64,000 nt of DNA from Nocardioides massiliensis. Its GTDB lineage: Bacteria > Actinomycetota > Actinomycetes > Propionibacteriales > Nocardioidaceae. The notes under the pieces were generated by a model that was not told the DNA's origin, ran no database searches, and saw only the letters and a list, made by a program, of their open reading frames with translations. The DNA lies in contig NZ_JAUSQM010000001.1 of the NCBI RefSeq assembly GCF_030811215.1, positions 2,480,001-2,544,000 on the forward strand, in the 5' to 3' direction. Below are positions 32,980 to 41,090 of this stretch, in pieces (positions within the stretch are counted from its first letter, which is position 1; every line of letters starts with the position of its first letter). Position numbers and translations under genes: made by a program.

Positions 32980-33774
32980 CTACGGGACGTCGGTCTCCAT
33001 GTCGCGGGTCCAGGCCGCCTTGGCGGCACGCCACTGTTCGTCGGTGTCGGGGTGGCGCCAGTACGGCGAGCAGGACAGGTCCTCACGGCTGACCACGCCG
33101 GTGCTCAGCAGGTGTCGGCGTACGGCGCGGGTGGCCTCCGCCTCCCCGTGGACGAACGCGCTACACCGGCCGACGGGAAGCGACAGGTCGGCGACGGTGC
33201 GGGCGAGCTGCTCGGCGTCGTACGGCGTGCCGGTGTGGACCCAGGTGACCGACAGGTCGCCGGGGGAGTCGAGCTTGAGCTCCTCCTCGGCGCCCGCGAC
33301 CTCGATGACCGCGACGACCGGGACGCCCGCCGCCACGCGCTCGGCCGCACCCGCGATCGCCGGCAGCGCACTGGCGTCGCCGACGAGCAGGTGCCAGTCG
33401 GCAGCCGGGGCCGGCGACCAGTCGCCGGCCGGGCCGCGGAACTGCAGCGTGTCGCCGGGACGGGCGTGCAGCGCCCAACGTCCGGCGTACCCGACGTCGC
33501 CGTGGGTCACGATGTCGAGCGTCAGCTGCCGCGCGACCGGGTCCCACGCCCGGACCGTGATCCGGCGCGGGAAGGGTCGCTGCTCCCACGGGAGCTCACG
33601 GACCGCAGCGTCGTCGAACGGCGCGGTGTAGCCCGCCTCGGGCGGCAGGAAGAACCCGTTGACGTAGGAGTCCGCGCCACCCGGAGCGGCGAAACCGTCC
33701 AGACCCGGACCACCCAGGACGACCCGGATCAGGTGCGGGGTCAGCGCCTCGGTCGCCACGACCTCGCCGTGCAT
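32980..33774 (-). CDS. Siderophore-interacting protein (ViuB/SIP family ferric reductase)
   Basis: A 264-residue FAD- and NAD(P)H-dependent ferric-siderophore reductase. The N-terminal flavin domain shows RRITVRAWDPVARQLTLDIV and THGDVGYAGRWALHARPGDT; the C-terminal SIP domain shows LLVGDASALPAIAGAAERVA and the closing GYWRxGxxxxEWR-like block as CSPYWRHPDTDEQW. It releases iron from imported siderophores in the cytoplasm. The ATG has a GAGGAG ribosome-binding site. Upstream, a DtxR/IdeR-type iron box overlaps its promoter, so repression by iron is likely. The ABC exporter operon starts 67 bp away in the opposite direction. Confidence 0.92.
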   Translation of the reverse strand: MHGEVVATEALTPHLIRVVLGGPGLDGFAAPGGADSYVNGFFLPPEAGYTAPFDDAAVRELPWEQRPFPRRITVRAWDPVARQLTLDIVTHGDVGYAGRWALHARPGDTLQFRGPAGDWSPAPAADWHLLVGDASALPAIAGAAERVAAGVPVVAVIEVAGAEEELKLDSPGDLSVTWVHTGTPYDAEQLARTVADLSLPVGRCSAFVHGEAEATRAVRRHLLSTGVVSREDLSCSPYWRHPDTDEQWRAAKAAWTRDMETDVP

Positions 33775-33787
33775 GGCTCTCCTCTGT

Positions 33788-33806
33788 TGAAGTTAGGCCG
33801 ACCTTA
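33788..33806. promoter_or_regulatory. Candidate DtxR/IdeR iron box
   Basis: TGAAGTTAGGCCGACCTTA matches the 19-bp iron-box consensus TTAGGTTAGGCTAACCTAA at 14 positions, including the GTTAGGC core and ACCT. It sits between the SIP gene and the divergent ABC exporter. On the SIP strand TAACTT in its right part could serve as the -10, so bound repressor would block SIP transcription. Confidence 0.6.
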
Positions 33807-33841
33807 GTCGAGTAGTCCAGCGGCGGGCGTAGGGTGCTCCG

Positions 33842-34795
33842 GTGACCACCAGCACGGGGGATCGGCCCGCGATGATCAGCGCCCGCGGACTGCGCAAGGA
33901 GTTCGGCTCTTTCACCGCCGTCGACGGGATCGACCTCGAGGTCCCCGCCGGGCAGGCGTTCGGCTTCCTCGGCCCCAATGGCGCCGGCAAGTCCTCCTCG
34001 ATGCGCATGATCGCGGCCGTCTCGCCGATCTCCGGCGGAGAGCTGCGCGTGCTCGGCATGGACCCCGCCACCCACGGCCCGCAGATCCGCGCTCGGCTCG
34101 GTGTCTGCCCCCAGGACGACACCCTCGACGTCGAGCTCAACGTCCGCGACAACCTGCTCGTCTATGGCCGCTACTTCGGCCTGCCGCGCGGCGAGGTGCG
34201 CGACCGCGCCGACGAGCTGCTGGAGTTCGTGCAGCTGACCGAGAAGGCCAAGTCACGCGTCGAGGACCTCTCCGGCGGGATGAAGCGCCGCCTCACCATC
34301 GCGCGCAGCCTCATCAACCGCCCCGACCTGCTGCTGCTCGACGAGCCGACCACCGGCCTCGACCCGCAGGCGCGCCACGTCCTGTGGGACCGGCTGTTCC
34401 GGCTCAAGGCGCAGGGCGTCACGCTCGTGCTCACCACGCACTACATGGACGAGGCCGAGCAGCTGTGCGACCGGCTGGTGGTCATGGACAAGGGCCGCAT
34501 CGTCGCCGACGGCTCGCCGCTGGAGCTGATCCGCTCGCACTCCACCCGCGAGGTCACCGAGCTGCGCTTCGGTGTCTCCGTCGACGGTGGGCACGACGCG
34601 CTGGCCGACCAGGTCGCCGACCTGGCCGACCGCGTCGAGGTGCTGCCCGACCGGCTGCTGCTCTACAGCGAGCACGGCGAGGAGACGCTGGCCTTGGTCC
34701 ACGAGCGCGGTCTGCAGCCCGCGGCGGTGCTCGTGCGCCGCTCCACGCTGGAGGACGTGTTCCTCCACCTGACCGGACGCTCGCTGGTGGACTGA
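33842..34795 (+). CDS. DrrA-type ABC transporter ATPase
   Basis: A 317-residue ATPase of the daunorubicin-resistance (DrrA/ABC-2) class. Walker A is GPNGAGKSSSMRMI (about residues 43-56), the signature is DLSGGMKRRLTIARSL, Walker B is LLLLDEPTTGLDPQAR, and the H-loop is in LTTHYMDEAEQL. The C-terminal 85 residues form the DrrA-specific extension ending LEDVFLHLTGRSLVD. The GTG start has no ribosome-binding site; TAGGGT lies exactly six bases upstream, so a leaderless transcript is predicted. It powers the two permeases that follow. Substrate unknown; proximity to an iron box raises siderophore export as a possibility only. Confidence 0.92.
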   Translation: MTTSTGDRPAMISARGLRKEFGSFTAVDGIDLEVPAGQAFGFLGPNGAGKSSSMRMIAAVSPISGGELRVLGMDPATHGPQIRARLGVCPQDDTLDVELNVRDNLLVYGRYFGLPRGEVRDRADELLEFVQLTEKAKSRVEDLSGGMKRRLTIARSLINRPDLLLLDEPTTGLDPQARHVLWDRLFRLKAQGVTLVLTTHYMDEAEQLCDRLVVMDKGRIVADGSPLELIRSHSTREVTELRFGVSVDGGHDALADQVADLADRVEVLPDRLLLYSEHGEETLALVHERGLQPAAVLVRRSTLEDVFLHLTGRSLVD

Positions 34796-35634
34796 TGAGC
34801 AGCATTCGCCCCACCGACACCACCGGCAGCACAGCCGAAGCCGTCCCCGTGCCGACGACCGGCCAGCTCGTCGCGCGCCAGCTCGACTACTGGGGCCGCG
34901 TCTACCTGCGCACCTGGCACGGCACGCTTGCCTCGTCGTTCCTCATGCCGTTGCTGTACGTCGTCGCGATCGGCGTCCTGCTCGGCGGCTACATCGACAG
35001 CGACCCCGCGCAGCTCGAGGGCGCTTCGTCGTACCTCGCCTTCGTCGTCCCCGGCATGATCGCCGGCCAGGTGATGACCGTCGGTGTCAGCGAGACCAGC
35101 TGGCCGGTCATGAGCGGCATCAAGTGGCAGAAGGTGTACGTCGGCCAGATCGCCACGCCGCTGACGGTGCCGTCGATCGTGCTGGCCCAGCTGGCCTTCG
35201 TCGGGTTCCGGCTCTTCGTCGCGGTCGCCGTCTTCCTGCTCGTCCTCGCGCCGTTCGGCGTGCTCGCGACCTGGTGGGGCGCGCTGCTCGCCGTACCCGT
35301 CCTCATCCTCGTCGGCCTCGCCTTCGCCGCGGTGTGCTTCGGGTTCACCGCCGGGCTGGACTCCGACACGACCCTGACGGTGATCTACCGCCTCGCGATC
35401 CTGCCGATGTTCCTCTTCTCCGGCGCCTTCTTCCCGGTCAGCCAGCTGCCGACCGCGCTGGAGTGGGCGGCCAAGGCCACACCCCTGTGGCACGGCGTCT
35501 CGCTGACCCGGATGCTCACCACCGACACCCTCGCCGGGGGCCAGGCGCTCGTGCACCTGGTCTACCTCGGCGCCCTCGCGGCGTTCGGCACCTGGTGGGC
35601 CGTGCGTCGCCTGACCGCGAAGCTGGTGGTCTGA
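34795..35634 (+). CDS. ABC-2 type exporter permease (first of two)
   Basis: A 279-residue ABC-2 membrane protein with six helices. It begins MSSIRPTDTTGSTAEAVPVP, a flexible tail, then GRVYLRTWHGTLASSFLMPLLYVVAIGVLL (first helix region). The segment GVSETSWPVMSGIKWQKVYVG and the late LPMFLFSGAFFPVSQLP motif are typical of DrrB-like permeases. The start ATG overlaps the ATPase stop codon by one base (TGATG). It probably forms a heterodimer with the next gene product. Confidence 0.9.
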   Translation: MSSIRPTDTTGSTAEAVPVPTTGQLVARQLDYWGRVYLRTWHGTLASSFLMPLLYVVAIGVLLGGYIDSDPAQLEGASSYLAFVVPGMIAGQVMTVGVSETSWPVMSGIKWQKVYVGQIATPLTVPSIVLAQLAFVGFRLFVAVAVFLLVLAPFGVLATWWGALLAVPVLILVGLAFAAVCFGFTAGLDSDTTLTVIYRLAILPMFLFSGAFFPVSQLPTALEWAAKATPLWHGVSLTRMLTTDTLAGGQALVHLVYLGALAAFGTWWAVRRLTAKLVV

Positions 35635-36449
35635 TGGCCGTCGCGGGCTACCTCGCCGCCAAGCGTCCCGAGCCCACCGTGCTGCCGCCGGCGGTCGGCA
35701 CCGGGCTCGTCGTACGCCGCCACGTCCTGGCCATGCGCAACGTCTGGTGGATCTTCGCCACCGGCTTCCTCGAGCCGCTGCTCTACCTGCTCTCCATCGG
35801 CATCGGCGTCGGCGCGCTCGTCGGCGGCTTCGAGATCGGGGGCAAGGAGGTCGCGTACGCCGCCTTCGTCGCGCCCGGCATGCTCGCCGCCTCCGCCATG
35901 AATGGCGCGGTCATGGACTCGACGATGAACGTCTTCCATCGGCTGAAGTACGACAAGCTCTACGACCAGATGCTGTCGACGCCGCTGACCGCGGTGCAGG
36001 TCGCCGGCGGCCAGATTGGGTTCTCCCTGGCCCGCGGGGGGCTCTACTCCGCGGCGTTCCTCGCGATCATGGGCGCGCTCGGGTACGTCGAGTCGTGGTG
36101 GGGCGTGCTCGCGCTGCCGGCGACGCTGCTGGTCGGCTTCGCGTTCGCCGCCGTGGGCATGGCGGTCACGACGTTCATGCGGTCGTGGCAGGACCTCGAG
36201 CTCGTGCAGCTGGTCGTCATGCCGATGTTCATGTTCTCGGCGACGTTCTTCCCCGTCGACACCTTCGAGGGATGGCTGCGGGTCGTGGTGGAGTGCACGC
36301 CGCTCTACCGCGGCGTCGTGCTGTGCCGCGAGCTCACCACGGGCGTCCTCACCTGGGACTCCGCGATCTCGGTGGTCTACCTCGCGGCGATGGGGCTCGC
36401 GGGCCTGTGGGTATGCCGACGTCGGCTGACCACGCTGCTGCTGTCCTGA
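35634..36449 (+). CDS. ABC-2 type exporter permease (second of two)
   Basis: A 271-residue ABC-2 permease, related to the preceding one. Notable segments are RNVWWIFATGFLEPLLYLLS (first helix), FVAPGMLAASAMNGAVMDST and the DrrB-type MPMFMFSATFFPVDTFEGWL. The ATG again overlaps the previous stop by one base. Together with DrrA-type ATPase and the first permease this gives a three-gene exporter, DrrA-B-C in layout. The operon ends about 40 bp before an IS481-family element. Confidence 0.9.
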   Translation: MAVAGYLAAKRPEPTVLPPAVGTGLVVRRHVLAMRNVWWIFATGFLEPLLYLLSIGIGVGALVGGFEIGGKEVAYAAFVAPGMLAASAMNGAVMDSTMNVFHRLKYDKLYDQMLSTPLTAVQVAGGQIGFSLARGGLYSAAFLAIMGALGYVESWWGVLALPATLLVGFAFAAVGMAVTTFMRSWQDLELVQLVVMPMFMFSATFFPVDTFEGWLRVVVECTPLYRGVVLCRELTTGVLTWDSAISVVYLAAMGLAGLWVCRRRLTTLLLS

Positions 36450-36490
36450 CGTTCCGGTCCTGCGGGTGGCTCCGGTCACGCAGGCACTAG

Positions 36491-37652
36491 GTCCGTAGGG
36501 ATCACGGGTTGGGGTGACACCCGGTGAGCCTGCGCGTAGGTGTGGGCCACGGAAGACAGTCTCTGGATTGCTGAGATCTAGAGAACAGGAAGTCATTCCG
36601 TGACCCACGACGACATTGTGTACGACAGGCGTGTGCGAGTGCTCGAGTACGCAGCGAGAATCAACAACGTGAGCGAGGCGTGCCGAGTGTTCGGCATCTC
36701 GCGCAAGACTTACTACGAGTGGGTCAACAAAGCCGAGCAGTACGGCCTCTCGGCACTGCTGCCGCGTGAGCGACGCCGTCCGCACATGCCGAACGCGATG
36801 TCCTCCGAAGAGGTCGCGGTGATCCTCTCCGAAGCGATCGCCAAGCCGACGCTGGGTCCGAAGTCGTTGCTTCGCCACCTCAGCAAGCGCGGTGTCGACC
36901 GGTCGGCCTCAGGCGTCGCGAAGGTCCTCAAGCGTCACAACCTGGGCACCGCCAAGCAGCGGATCATCGCGTTGGCCAGTCTGACTGCCACCGAAACCGG
37001 GCAGCTCACCGAGGCTGCCCTCGAGGGCCCCTTCGGGTTCTGCCAATACGCCTCCCGCCCGGGCCAGGTCGTAGCCCTGGATGCGTTCTACGTCGGGCGC
37101 CTCAAGGGCGTGGGTGCGGTGTGGCAGCTGACCGCGGTCGACATCGCCACCCGGATCGCGGTCGTCCAGCTCGTCGTGGGCGACAAGACAGCCGCCGTCA
37201 CGGCGCTGCTCCTGGATCATCTGAAGAAGGCGCTGCGCAAGCACGGCATCACCCTCGAAGGGGTCCTGACCGACAACGGTCCAGAGTTCGTCGGCAAGGC
37301 GTTCCAAGCCCGCGTCGGCGAGCTCGGGCTGCATCATCACCGGATCCCGCCGAGGTCACCGAACCACAACGCGGTGTGCGAGAGGTTCCACGGAACCGTG
37401 CTCCACGAGTTCTACCGGCCCCACTTCCACCGAGGACGGGTCGAAGACATCGCGCTGCTCGACAGGGCCCTGCAGGCCTGGGTCGTCGACTACAACAACG
37501 AGCGCCCCAACCACGGCGACTACATGGCCGGCCGCACCCCGCTGCAAGTCAAGAAGGAACTCAAGCGCCGCATCCGGCAGACTGCTGCCTGACCGACCGG
37601 TCAAGCAACCCAGAGACACCGACCTGTCACCCCGACCCGTGCGCCGGAAGGT
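36491..37652 (+). mobile_element. IS481-family insertion sequence
   Basis: The transposase gene is flanked by related inverted sequences: CACGGGTTGGGGTGACA at 36503-36519 and its near-complement TGTCACCCCGACCCGTG at 37625-37641 (one mismatch). Outside them, CTAG occurs at 36487-36490 and 37653-37656 (ACTAGG and TCTAGT); IS481 is known to target NCTAGN, so these are plausible target-site copies. The exact ends are an estimate: the outermost 11-12 bases of the two ends do not match perfectly. It lies between the ABC exporter and the Mrp operon, without disrupting either. Confidence 0.75.
36600..37592 (+). CDS. IS481-family DDE transposase
   Basis: A 330-residue transposase. The N-terminal helix-turn-helix is RINNVSEACRVFGISRKTYY followed by EWVNKAEQYG. 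The integrase catalytic core has D161 (VALDAFYVG), D225 (LTDNGPEFVG) and E261 (VCERFHGTV), with 35 residues between the last two, a DD35E arrangement. The reading frame is intact and the GTG start follows a GGAAG ribosome-binding site. The element therefore looks potentially active. Confidence 0.93.
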   Translation: MTHDDIVYDRRVRVLEYAARINNVSEACRVFGISRKTYYEWVNKAEQYGLSALLPRERRRPHMPNAMSSEEVAVILSEAIAKPTLGPKSLLRHLSKRGVDRSASGVAKVLKRHNLGTAKQRIIALASLTATETGQLTEAALEGPFGFCQYASRPGQVVALDAFYVGRLKGVGAVWQLTAVDIATRIAVVQLVVGDKTAAVTALLLDHLKKALRKHGITLEGVLTDNGPEFVGKAFQARVGELGLHHHRIPPRSPNHNAVCERFHGTVLHEFYRPHFHRGRVEDIALLDRALQAWVVDYNNERPNHGDYMAGRTPLQVKKELKRRIRQTAA

Positions 37653-37687
37653 CTAGTCCGCAGCGTTCCGGGGAAGGGTGCCCGCGA

Positions 37688-37704
37688 GTGGCCGTAGCGG
37701 CCAC
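37688..37704 (+). promoter_or_regulatory. Short hairpin in the leader of the Mrp operon
   Basis: GTGGCCG-TAG-CGGCCAC is a seven-base perfect stem 24 bp before the mrpF start. It lies between the IS element and the operon, and could be the remnant of a terminator or a leader structure. AAGGAA before the ATG at 37729 is the ribosome-binding site. Confidence 0.4.
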
Positions 37705-37728
37705 GTGCGCGCCGACCCGGAAGGAACG

Positions 37729-38028
37729 ATGAACGACGTGTCTGCCCTGGTCTCGACGGTGATGTTCGTCGTGGCCGGGGTCCTGCTCGTCGCTGTCGTC
37801 GCCGGGCTGTGGCGGGCCGCCAGGGGCCCCACGACGCGCGACCGGCTCACGGCCTTCGTCCTGCTCGGCACCACCGGAGCGGCGTTGTTCGCCGTCCTCG
37901 GCTCCGCCACCGAGACGGCGGCGCTCCGCGACGCAGCGCTCATCCTCGTCGCCCTGGCCACCGTCGTCACCGTCGTGCTGGCCCGGCCCGGACAGCAGCC
38001 CTCGGAGCGGTCGGAGCCGGAGCAGTGA
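37729..38028 (+). CDS. mrpF: Mrp cation/proton antiporter subunit F
   Basis: A 99-residue protein with three helices. ARGPTTRDRLTAFVLLGTTG corresponds to the conserved RGPxxxDRxxA block of MrpF/MnhF. Subunit F is a small membrane component of the multi-subunit Na+/H+ (or K+/H+) antiporter. First gene of the eight-gene operon. Starting the operon with F is unusual, since classic mrp operons run A-B-C-D-E-F-G. Confidence 0.88.
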   Translation: MNDVSALVSTVMFVVAGVLLVAVVAGLWRAARGPTTRDRLTAFVLLGTTGAALFAVLGSATETAALRDAALILVALATVVTVVLARPGQQPSERSEPEQ

Positions 38029-38357
38029 TCGCCGCCGCGGAGGCGGTCGCGAACGTCGCGGTGATCGTCCTGCTGGTGGCCGGCACCGGCTTCTTCGTCG
38101 TCGGGACCGTCGGGGTGCTCCGGTTCCCCGATCTGCCCACGCGCCTGCACGCGGTCGCCAAGGCCGACAGCCTCGGCCTCGGGTTGGTCACGGTGGGCCT
38201 GGTCGTGCACGCGGTCATCGACGGCGGCGGGCTCGGGGTCGCGGCCAAGCTCGTCCTGATCTGGCTCCTCGCGCTGCTCGGGACCGCCACCAACAGTCAC
38301 CTGCTCGCCGTCGCCCCCGGCGAGGAGTGGGAGGACGAGCCGGAGGACGCGCCATGA
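38025..38357 (+). CDS. mrpG: Mrp cation/proton antiporter subunit G
   Basis: A 110-residue MnhG/MrpG protein with three helices. The conserved LRFPDLPTRLHAVAKADSLG block is intact. It starts with GTG overlapping the mrpF stop by four bases. The C-terminal tail is acidic (EEWEDEPEDAP). Subunit G partners F and E at one end of the complex. Confidence 0.9.
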   Translation: MIAAAEAVANVAVIVLLVAGTGFFVVGTVGVLRFPDLPTRLHAVAKADSLGLGLVTVGLVVHAVIDGGGLGVAAKLVLIWLLALLGTATNSHLLAVAPGEEWEDEPEDAP

Positions 38358-39280
38358 CCGGCACGGCCGGTGTCATCGACGTCGCGCTCGCCGGCGCGGT
38401 CCTGGTGGTGGCCGTAGCGGCCGTCGCTCTCCCGCGGCGTCCGGCTGCGGTGACGGCGTTCCTGGTCTTCGGGATCCTGCTCGCCGTCCTCTGGGCGCGA
38501 CTGGGCGCACCCGACGTCGCGCTCGCCGAGGCCGCCCTCGGCGGCGGTGTGGCCGGGGCGCTGCTCGTCGACGCGCTCTCCTCGCCACCCGCCCCCGGCG
38601 TACGCCGCAGGTCGGGCTGGCTCGTGGGCGCGGCAGCGCTCGCCGGGGCGGTGGTCGTCGGCACGCTGGTCGCGATCGTGCGCACGCTCCCCGACAGCGC
38701 GGGTCCGGTGCCGGCCCTGGTGGACCAGGAGATCGGGGAGTCCGGAGCCACGCATCCGACCACCGCCGTGCTGCTCAACTTCCGCAGCTACGACACGCTG
38801 CTGGAGATCGCCGTCCTCGTCGTCGTGGTCGTGGCCGCGTCCGGAGTGGCACACGGCACCGCTCCCGTCCTCGGTCCGCCACCGCCCGTGCTGCACACGC
38901 TGGCCGTCCTGCTGCTGCCCGTGCTGGTGCTGCTGGCCGGGTGGCTGCTGGTGGCCGGGACCACGCGACCGGGCGGCGCCTTCCAGGCGGGTGCGGTCCT
39001 GGGAGCGGCGCTGGTGGTGGCACACCTGGCCGGCGTCCGCGGGGTGGACCTCGGAGGACCGACAGCAGCCGCCCTGGTGGCCGGGGGACTGCTCGTCTTC
39101 GTGGCGCTGGCGTTCGGCACTGCCGTGGCGGGAGGCGGGTGGCTCGTGCTCAGCCCGAGCTGGGCGGGTGCCGCGATCCTGGCGGTGGAGACCGCACTCA
39201 CCGTCAGCATCGGCATCGCCCTGGCGCGCCTCTTCGTGGTCAACCGGCGCGGCGCGAGGTTCGGAGGTGGGGCGTCGTGA
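38354..39280 (+). CDS. Mrp-type DUF4040 + MnhB fusion subunit
   Basis: A 308-residue membrane protein that seems to join three small subunits: residues 1-80 are DUF4040 (the MrpA C-terminal or MbhD-like part; VFGILLAVLWARLGAPDVAL), residues 85-180 are MbhE-like with AVLLNFRSYDTLLEIAVLVV, and residues 185-290 are MnhB with LAGWLLVAGTTRPGGAFQAG. In classic Mrp the first two belong to the long MrpA chain. Here they are fused to MrpB, leaving the NuoL-like module as separate genes. It overlaps mrpG by four bases. Confidence 0.85.
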   Translation: MTGTAGVIDVALAGAVLVVAVAAVALPRRPAAVTAFLVFGILLAVLWARLGAPDVALAEAALGGGVAGALLVDALSSPPAPGVRRRSGWLVGAAALAGAVVVGTLVAIVRTLPDSAGPVPALVDQEIGESGATHPTTAVLLNFRSYDTLLEIAVLVVVVVAASGVAHGTAPVLGPPPPVLHTLAVLLLPVLVLLAGWLLVAGTTRPGGAFQAGAVLGAALVVAHLAGVRGVDLGGPTAAALVAGGLLVFVALAFGTAVAGGGWLVLSPSWAGAAILAVETALTVSIGIALARLFVVNRRGARFGGGAS

Positions 39281-39585
39281 CGGAGCTGTGGACGTCCTGG
39301 ACGTACGTCGACCTCGTCCTCGCGCTCGGGGCAGCGGTGCTCGTGGTCGGGCTGGTGGGGCACCTCCTGGTCACGGACCTGCTGCGGCGCGTGGTGGCGC
39401 TCAACGTCGCCTCCGGCGGCGTGATGATGGTGCTGCTGGCACTGGCGGCCCGGAGCGAGGAGCCGGACCCGGTCCCGCAGGCGCTCGTGCTCACCGGGAT
39501 CGTGATCATGGCGGCCGCCACCGGCCTCGCGGTCGCGCTCGTACGCCGGGTGGAGTCGGTGGGCGACGAGGAGGAGACGCCATGA
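39277..39585 (+). CDS. mrpC: Mrp cation/proton antiporter subunit C (NuoK-like)
   Basis: A 102-residue protein homologous to NuoK. Three helices are visible, with HLLVTDLLRRVVALNVASGG and PVPQALVLTGIVIMAAATGL matching the MnhC pattern (the latter is the conserved PxxxALxLTxIVI block). It starts with GTG overlapping the previous stop by four bases. The C-terminal tail is acidic. Confidence 0.9.
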   Translation: MTELWTSWTYVDLVLALGAAVLVVGLVGHLLVTDLLRRVVALNVASGGVMMVLLALAARSEEPDPVPQALVLTGIVIMAAATGLAVALVRRVESVGDEEETP

Positions 39586-41090
39586 GCGACTCCCCACTCG
39601 ATGCGACCCCCCTGACCTGGTTGCTACCGCTGCTCGTGCTCGGTCCCGTGGCGCTGGCTGCCGTCGCGGCCATCTTGCCGACGCGACACCGCCCGGCCCT
39701 CGGCGTCGCCGGCGCCATCGCGATCGCCGCGACGAGCGGCGTGCTGGTCGCCGGACTGATCCGCTCCGAGCGCAGCGAGCTGGAGATCGCCCTGGCGGGT
39801 TGGGACGCGCCGCTCGGGATCGTGCTGCGCGCCGATGGGGCCAGCGCGGCCCTCCTCGCAATCACCGCTACGGTCGGACTCGCGGTGACGGCGTACGCGC
39901 TCGGGGGCGACGAGGTGACCGGCGGCCCGATCTTCTGGCCCCTCTGGCTGTCGCTGTGGGCCGCGCTCAACGGTGTCTACCTGGCCGGCGACCTCTTCAA
40001 CACCTACGTCAGCCTGGAGCTGCTCACCGTCGCCGCGGTGGCGCTCGTGGCACTGGGAGGCCGGCGCTCGGCCGCCCCTGCGCTGCGCTACCTGTTCGTC
40101 GGCGTGGCCGGGTCGCTGCTGTTCGTGCTCGCCGTGGGGCTGGTCTATGGCCAGACCGGGGTGCTGGACTACGTCGCCGCCGCCGACCGGGTGGAGGCCG
40201 GTCCGGTGCTCGGCGCCGTGCTGGCGCTGACGTTGGTCGGGATGGCCGCCAAGATGGCGCTGCTGCCGCTGCACTCCTGGCTCCCGGTCGCCCACCCGGC
40301 CGCACCGGCCGCGGTCAGTGCCCTGCTGTCGGCGCTGGTCATCAAGGCCGCGCTGTTCGTGCTGTGGCGGGTCTGGTTCGACCTCGGCGGCGTCGCCGTC
40401 GGCACGCCCATGCGCGACGGGTTGGCGCTGGCGAGCGCCGTCGCCGGCGCCGTCGCGGTGTTCTGGGGTGGCCTGATGGCGCTGCGCAAGCGGCGGCTGA
40501 AGGAGATCGTGGCCTACTCCACGGTCGCGCAGGTCGGCTACCTCGCGCTCGTTCTCCGCCTTGCCGACCCGGGCGGTCCGGACGTCGCGGCAGCAGCGGG
40601 CTGGGCCGGGGGAGTCCTGCTCGTGCTCTCGCACGGGCTCGCCAAGGCGGCGATGTTCCTTGCGGCGGGCACCCTCGCCTACGCGTACGGCTCCGACCAC
40701 CTCAGCGGACTCCGGGGAGCCGTGACCCACATGCCGATGACGGTGGCGGCGGTCGGCGTCGCCGGCGTGAGCCTCGCCGGGTTGCCGCCGACCTTCGGGT
40801 TCGTCGCCAAGTGGCAGCTGTTGGTGGCAGCGATCGGACGCGAGGACTGGTGGGTGCTGGCGGTGCTGCTCCTGGGCGGGTTGGTCACGTTCGCCTACAC
40901 CGCTGCCATGGTCCGCGCGACCTTCAACCCGCCCGGCGCCCAGGACGTCGAGGCACCCGCGGTCAGGGTGCCGCTCGTCTTGGCGGTGGTCCCGTTCGTG
41001 CTGGCGCTCGCCTCCGTCGCCTTCGGGGTGTTCTCCGCCGACGTGGTCGCCCTGGTCGCCCGTGCCGCGCCGGGAGGTGACCTGCCGTGA
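39582..41090 (+). CDS. mrpD: Mrp antiporter NuoL/M/N-like subunit D (first of three)
   Basis: A 502-residue proton_antipo_M protein with about fourteen helices. The conserved transmembrane glutamate is present in NTYVSLELLTVAAVALV, and the lysine-bearing helices are in MAAKMALLPLHSWLPVAHPA and VSALLSALVIKAALFVLW. KEIVAYSTVAQVGYLAL and LPPTFGFVAKW are further family blocks. These residues form the proton path. It overlaps mrpC by four bases. Confidence 0.92.
   Translation: MSDSPLDATPLTWLLPLLVLGPVALAAVAAILPTRHRPALGVAGAIAIAATSGVLVAGLIRSERSELEIALAGWDAPLGIVLRADGASAALLAITATVGLAVTAYALGGDEVTGGPIFWPLWLSLWAALNGVYLAGDLFNTYVSLELLTVAAVALVALGGRRSAAPALRYLFVGVAGSLLFVLAVGLVYGQTGVLDYVAAADRVEAGPVLGAVLALTLVGMAAKMALLPLHSWLPVAHPAAPAAVSALLSALVIKAALFVLWRVWFDLGGVAVGTPMRDGLALASAVAGAVAVFWGGLMALRKRRLKEIVAYSTVAQVGYLALVLRLADPGGPDVAAAAGWAGGVLLVLSHGLAKAAMFLAAGTLAYAYGSDHLSGLRGAVTHMPMTVAAVGVAGVSLAGLPPTFGFVAKWQLLVAAIGREDWWVLAVLLLGGLVTFAYTAAMVRATFNPPGAQDVEAPAVRVPLVLAVVPFVLALASVAFGVFSADVVALVARAAPGGDLP

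Noticed and set aside
32670-33092. Open frames across the 43-bp array that would encode a repeated peptide (WRLAVALDHLQGARLAPRRG).
   Set aside because: A 43-bp unit is not a multiple of three, so all three frames are read in turn; there is no ribosome-binding site, and the frames then run antisense into the siderophore-interacting protein gene.
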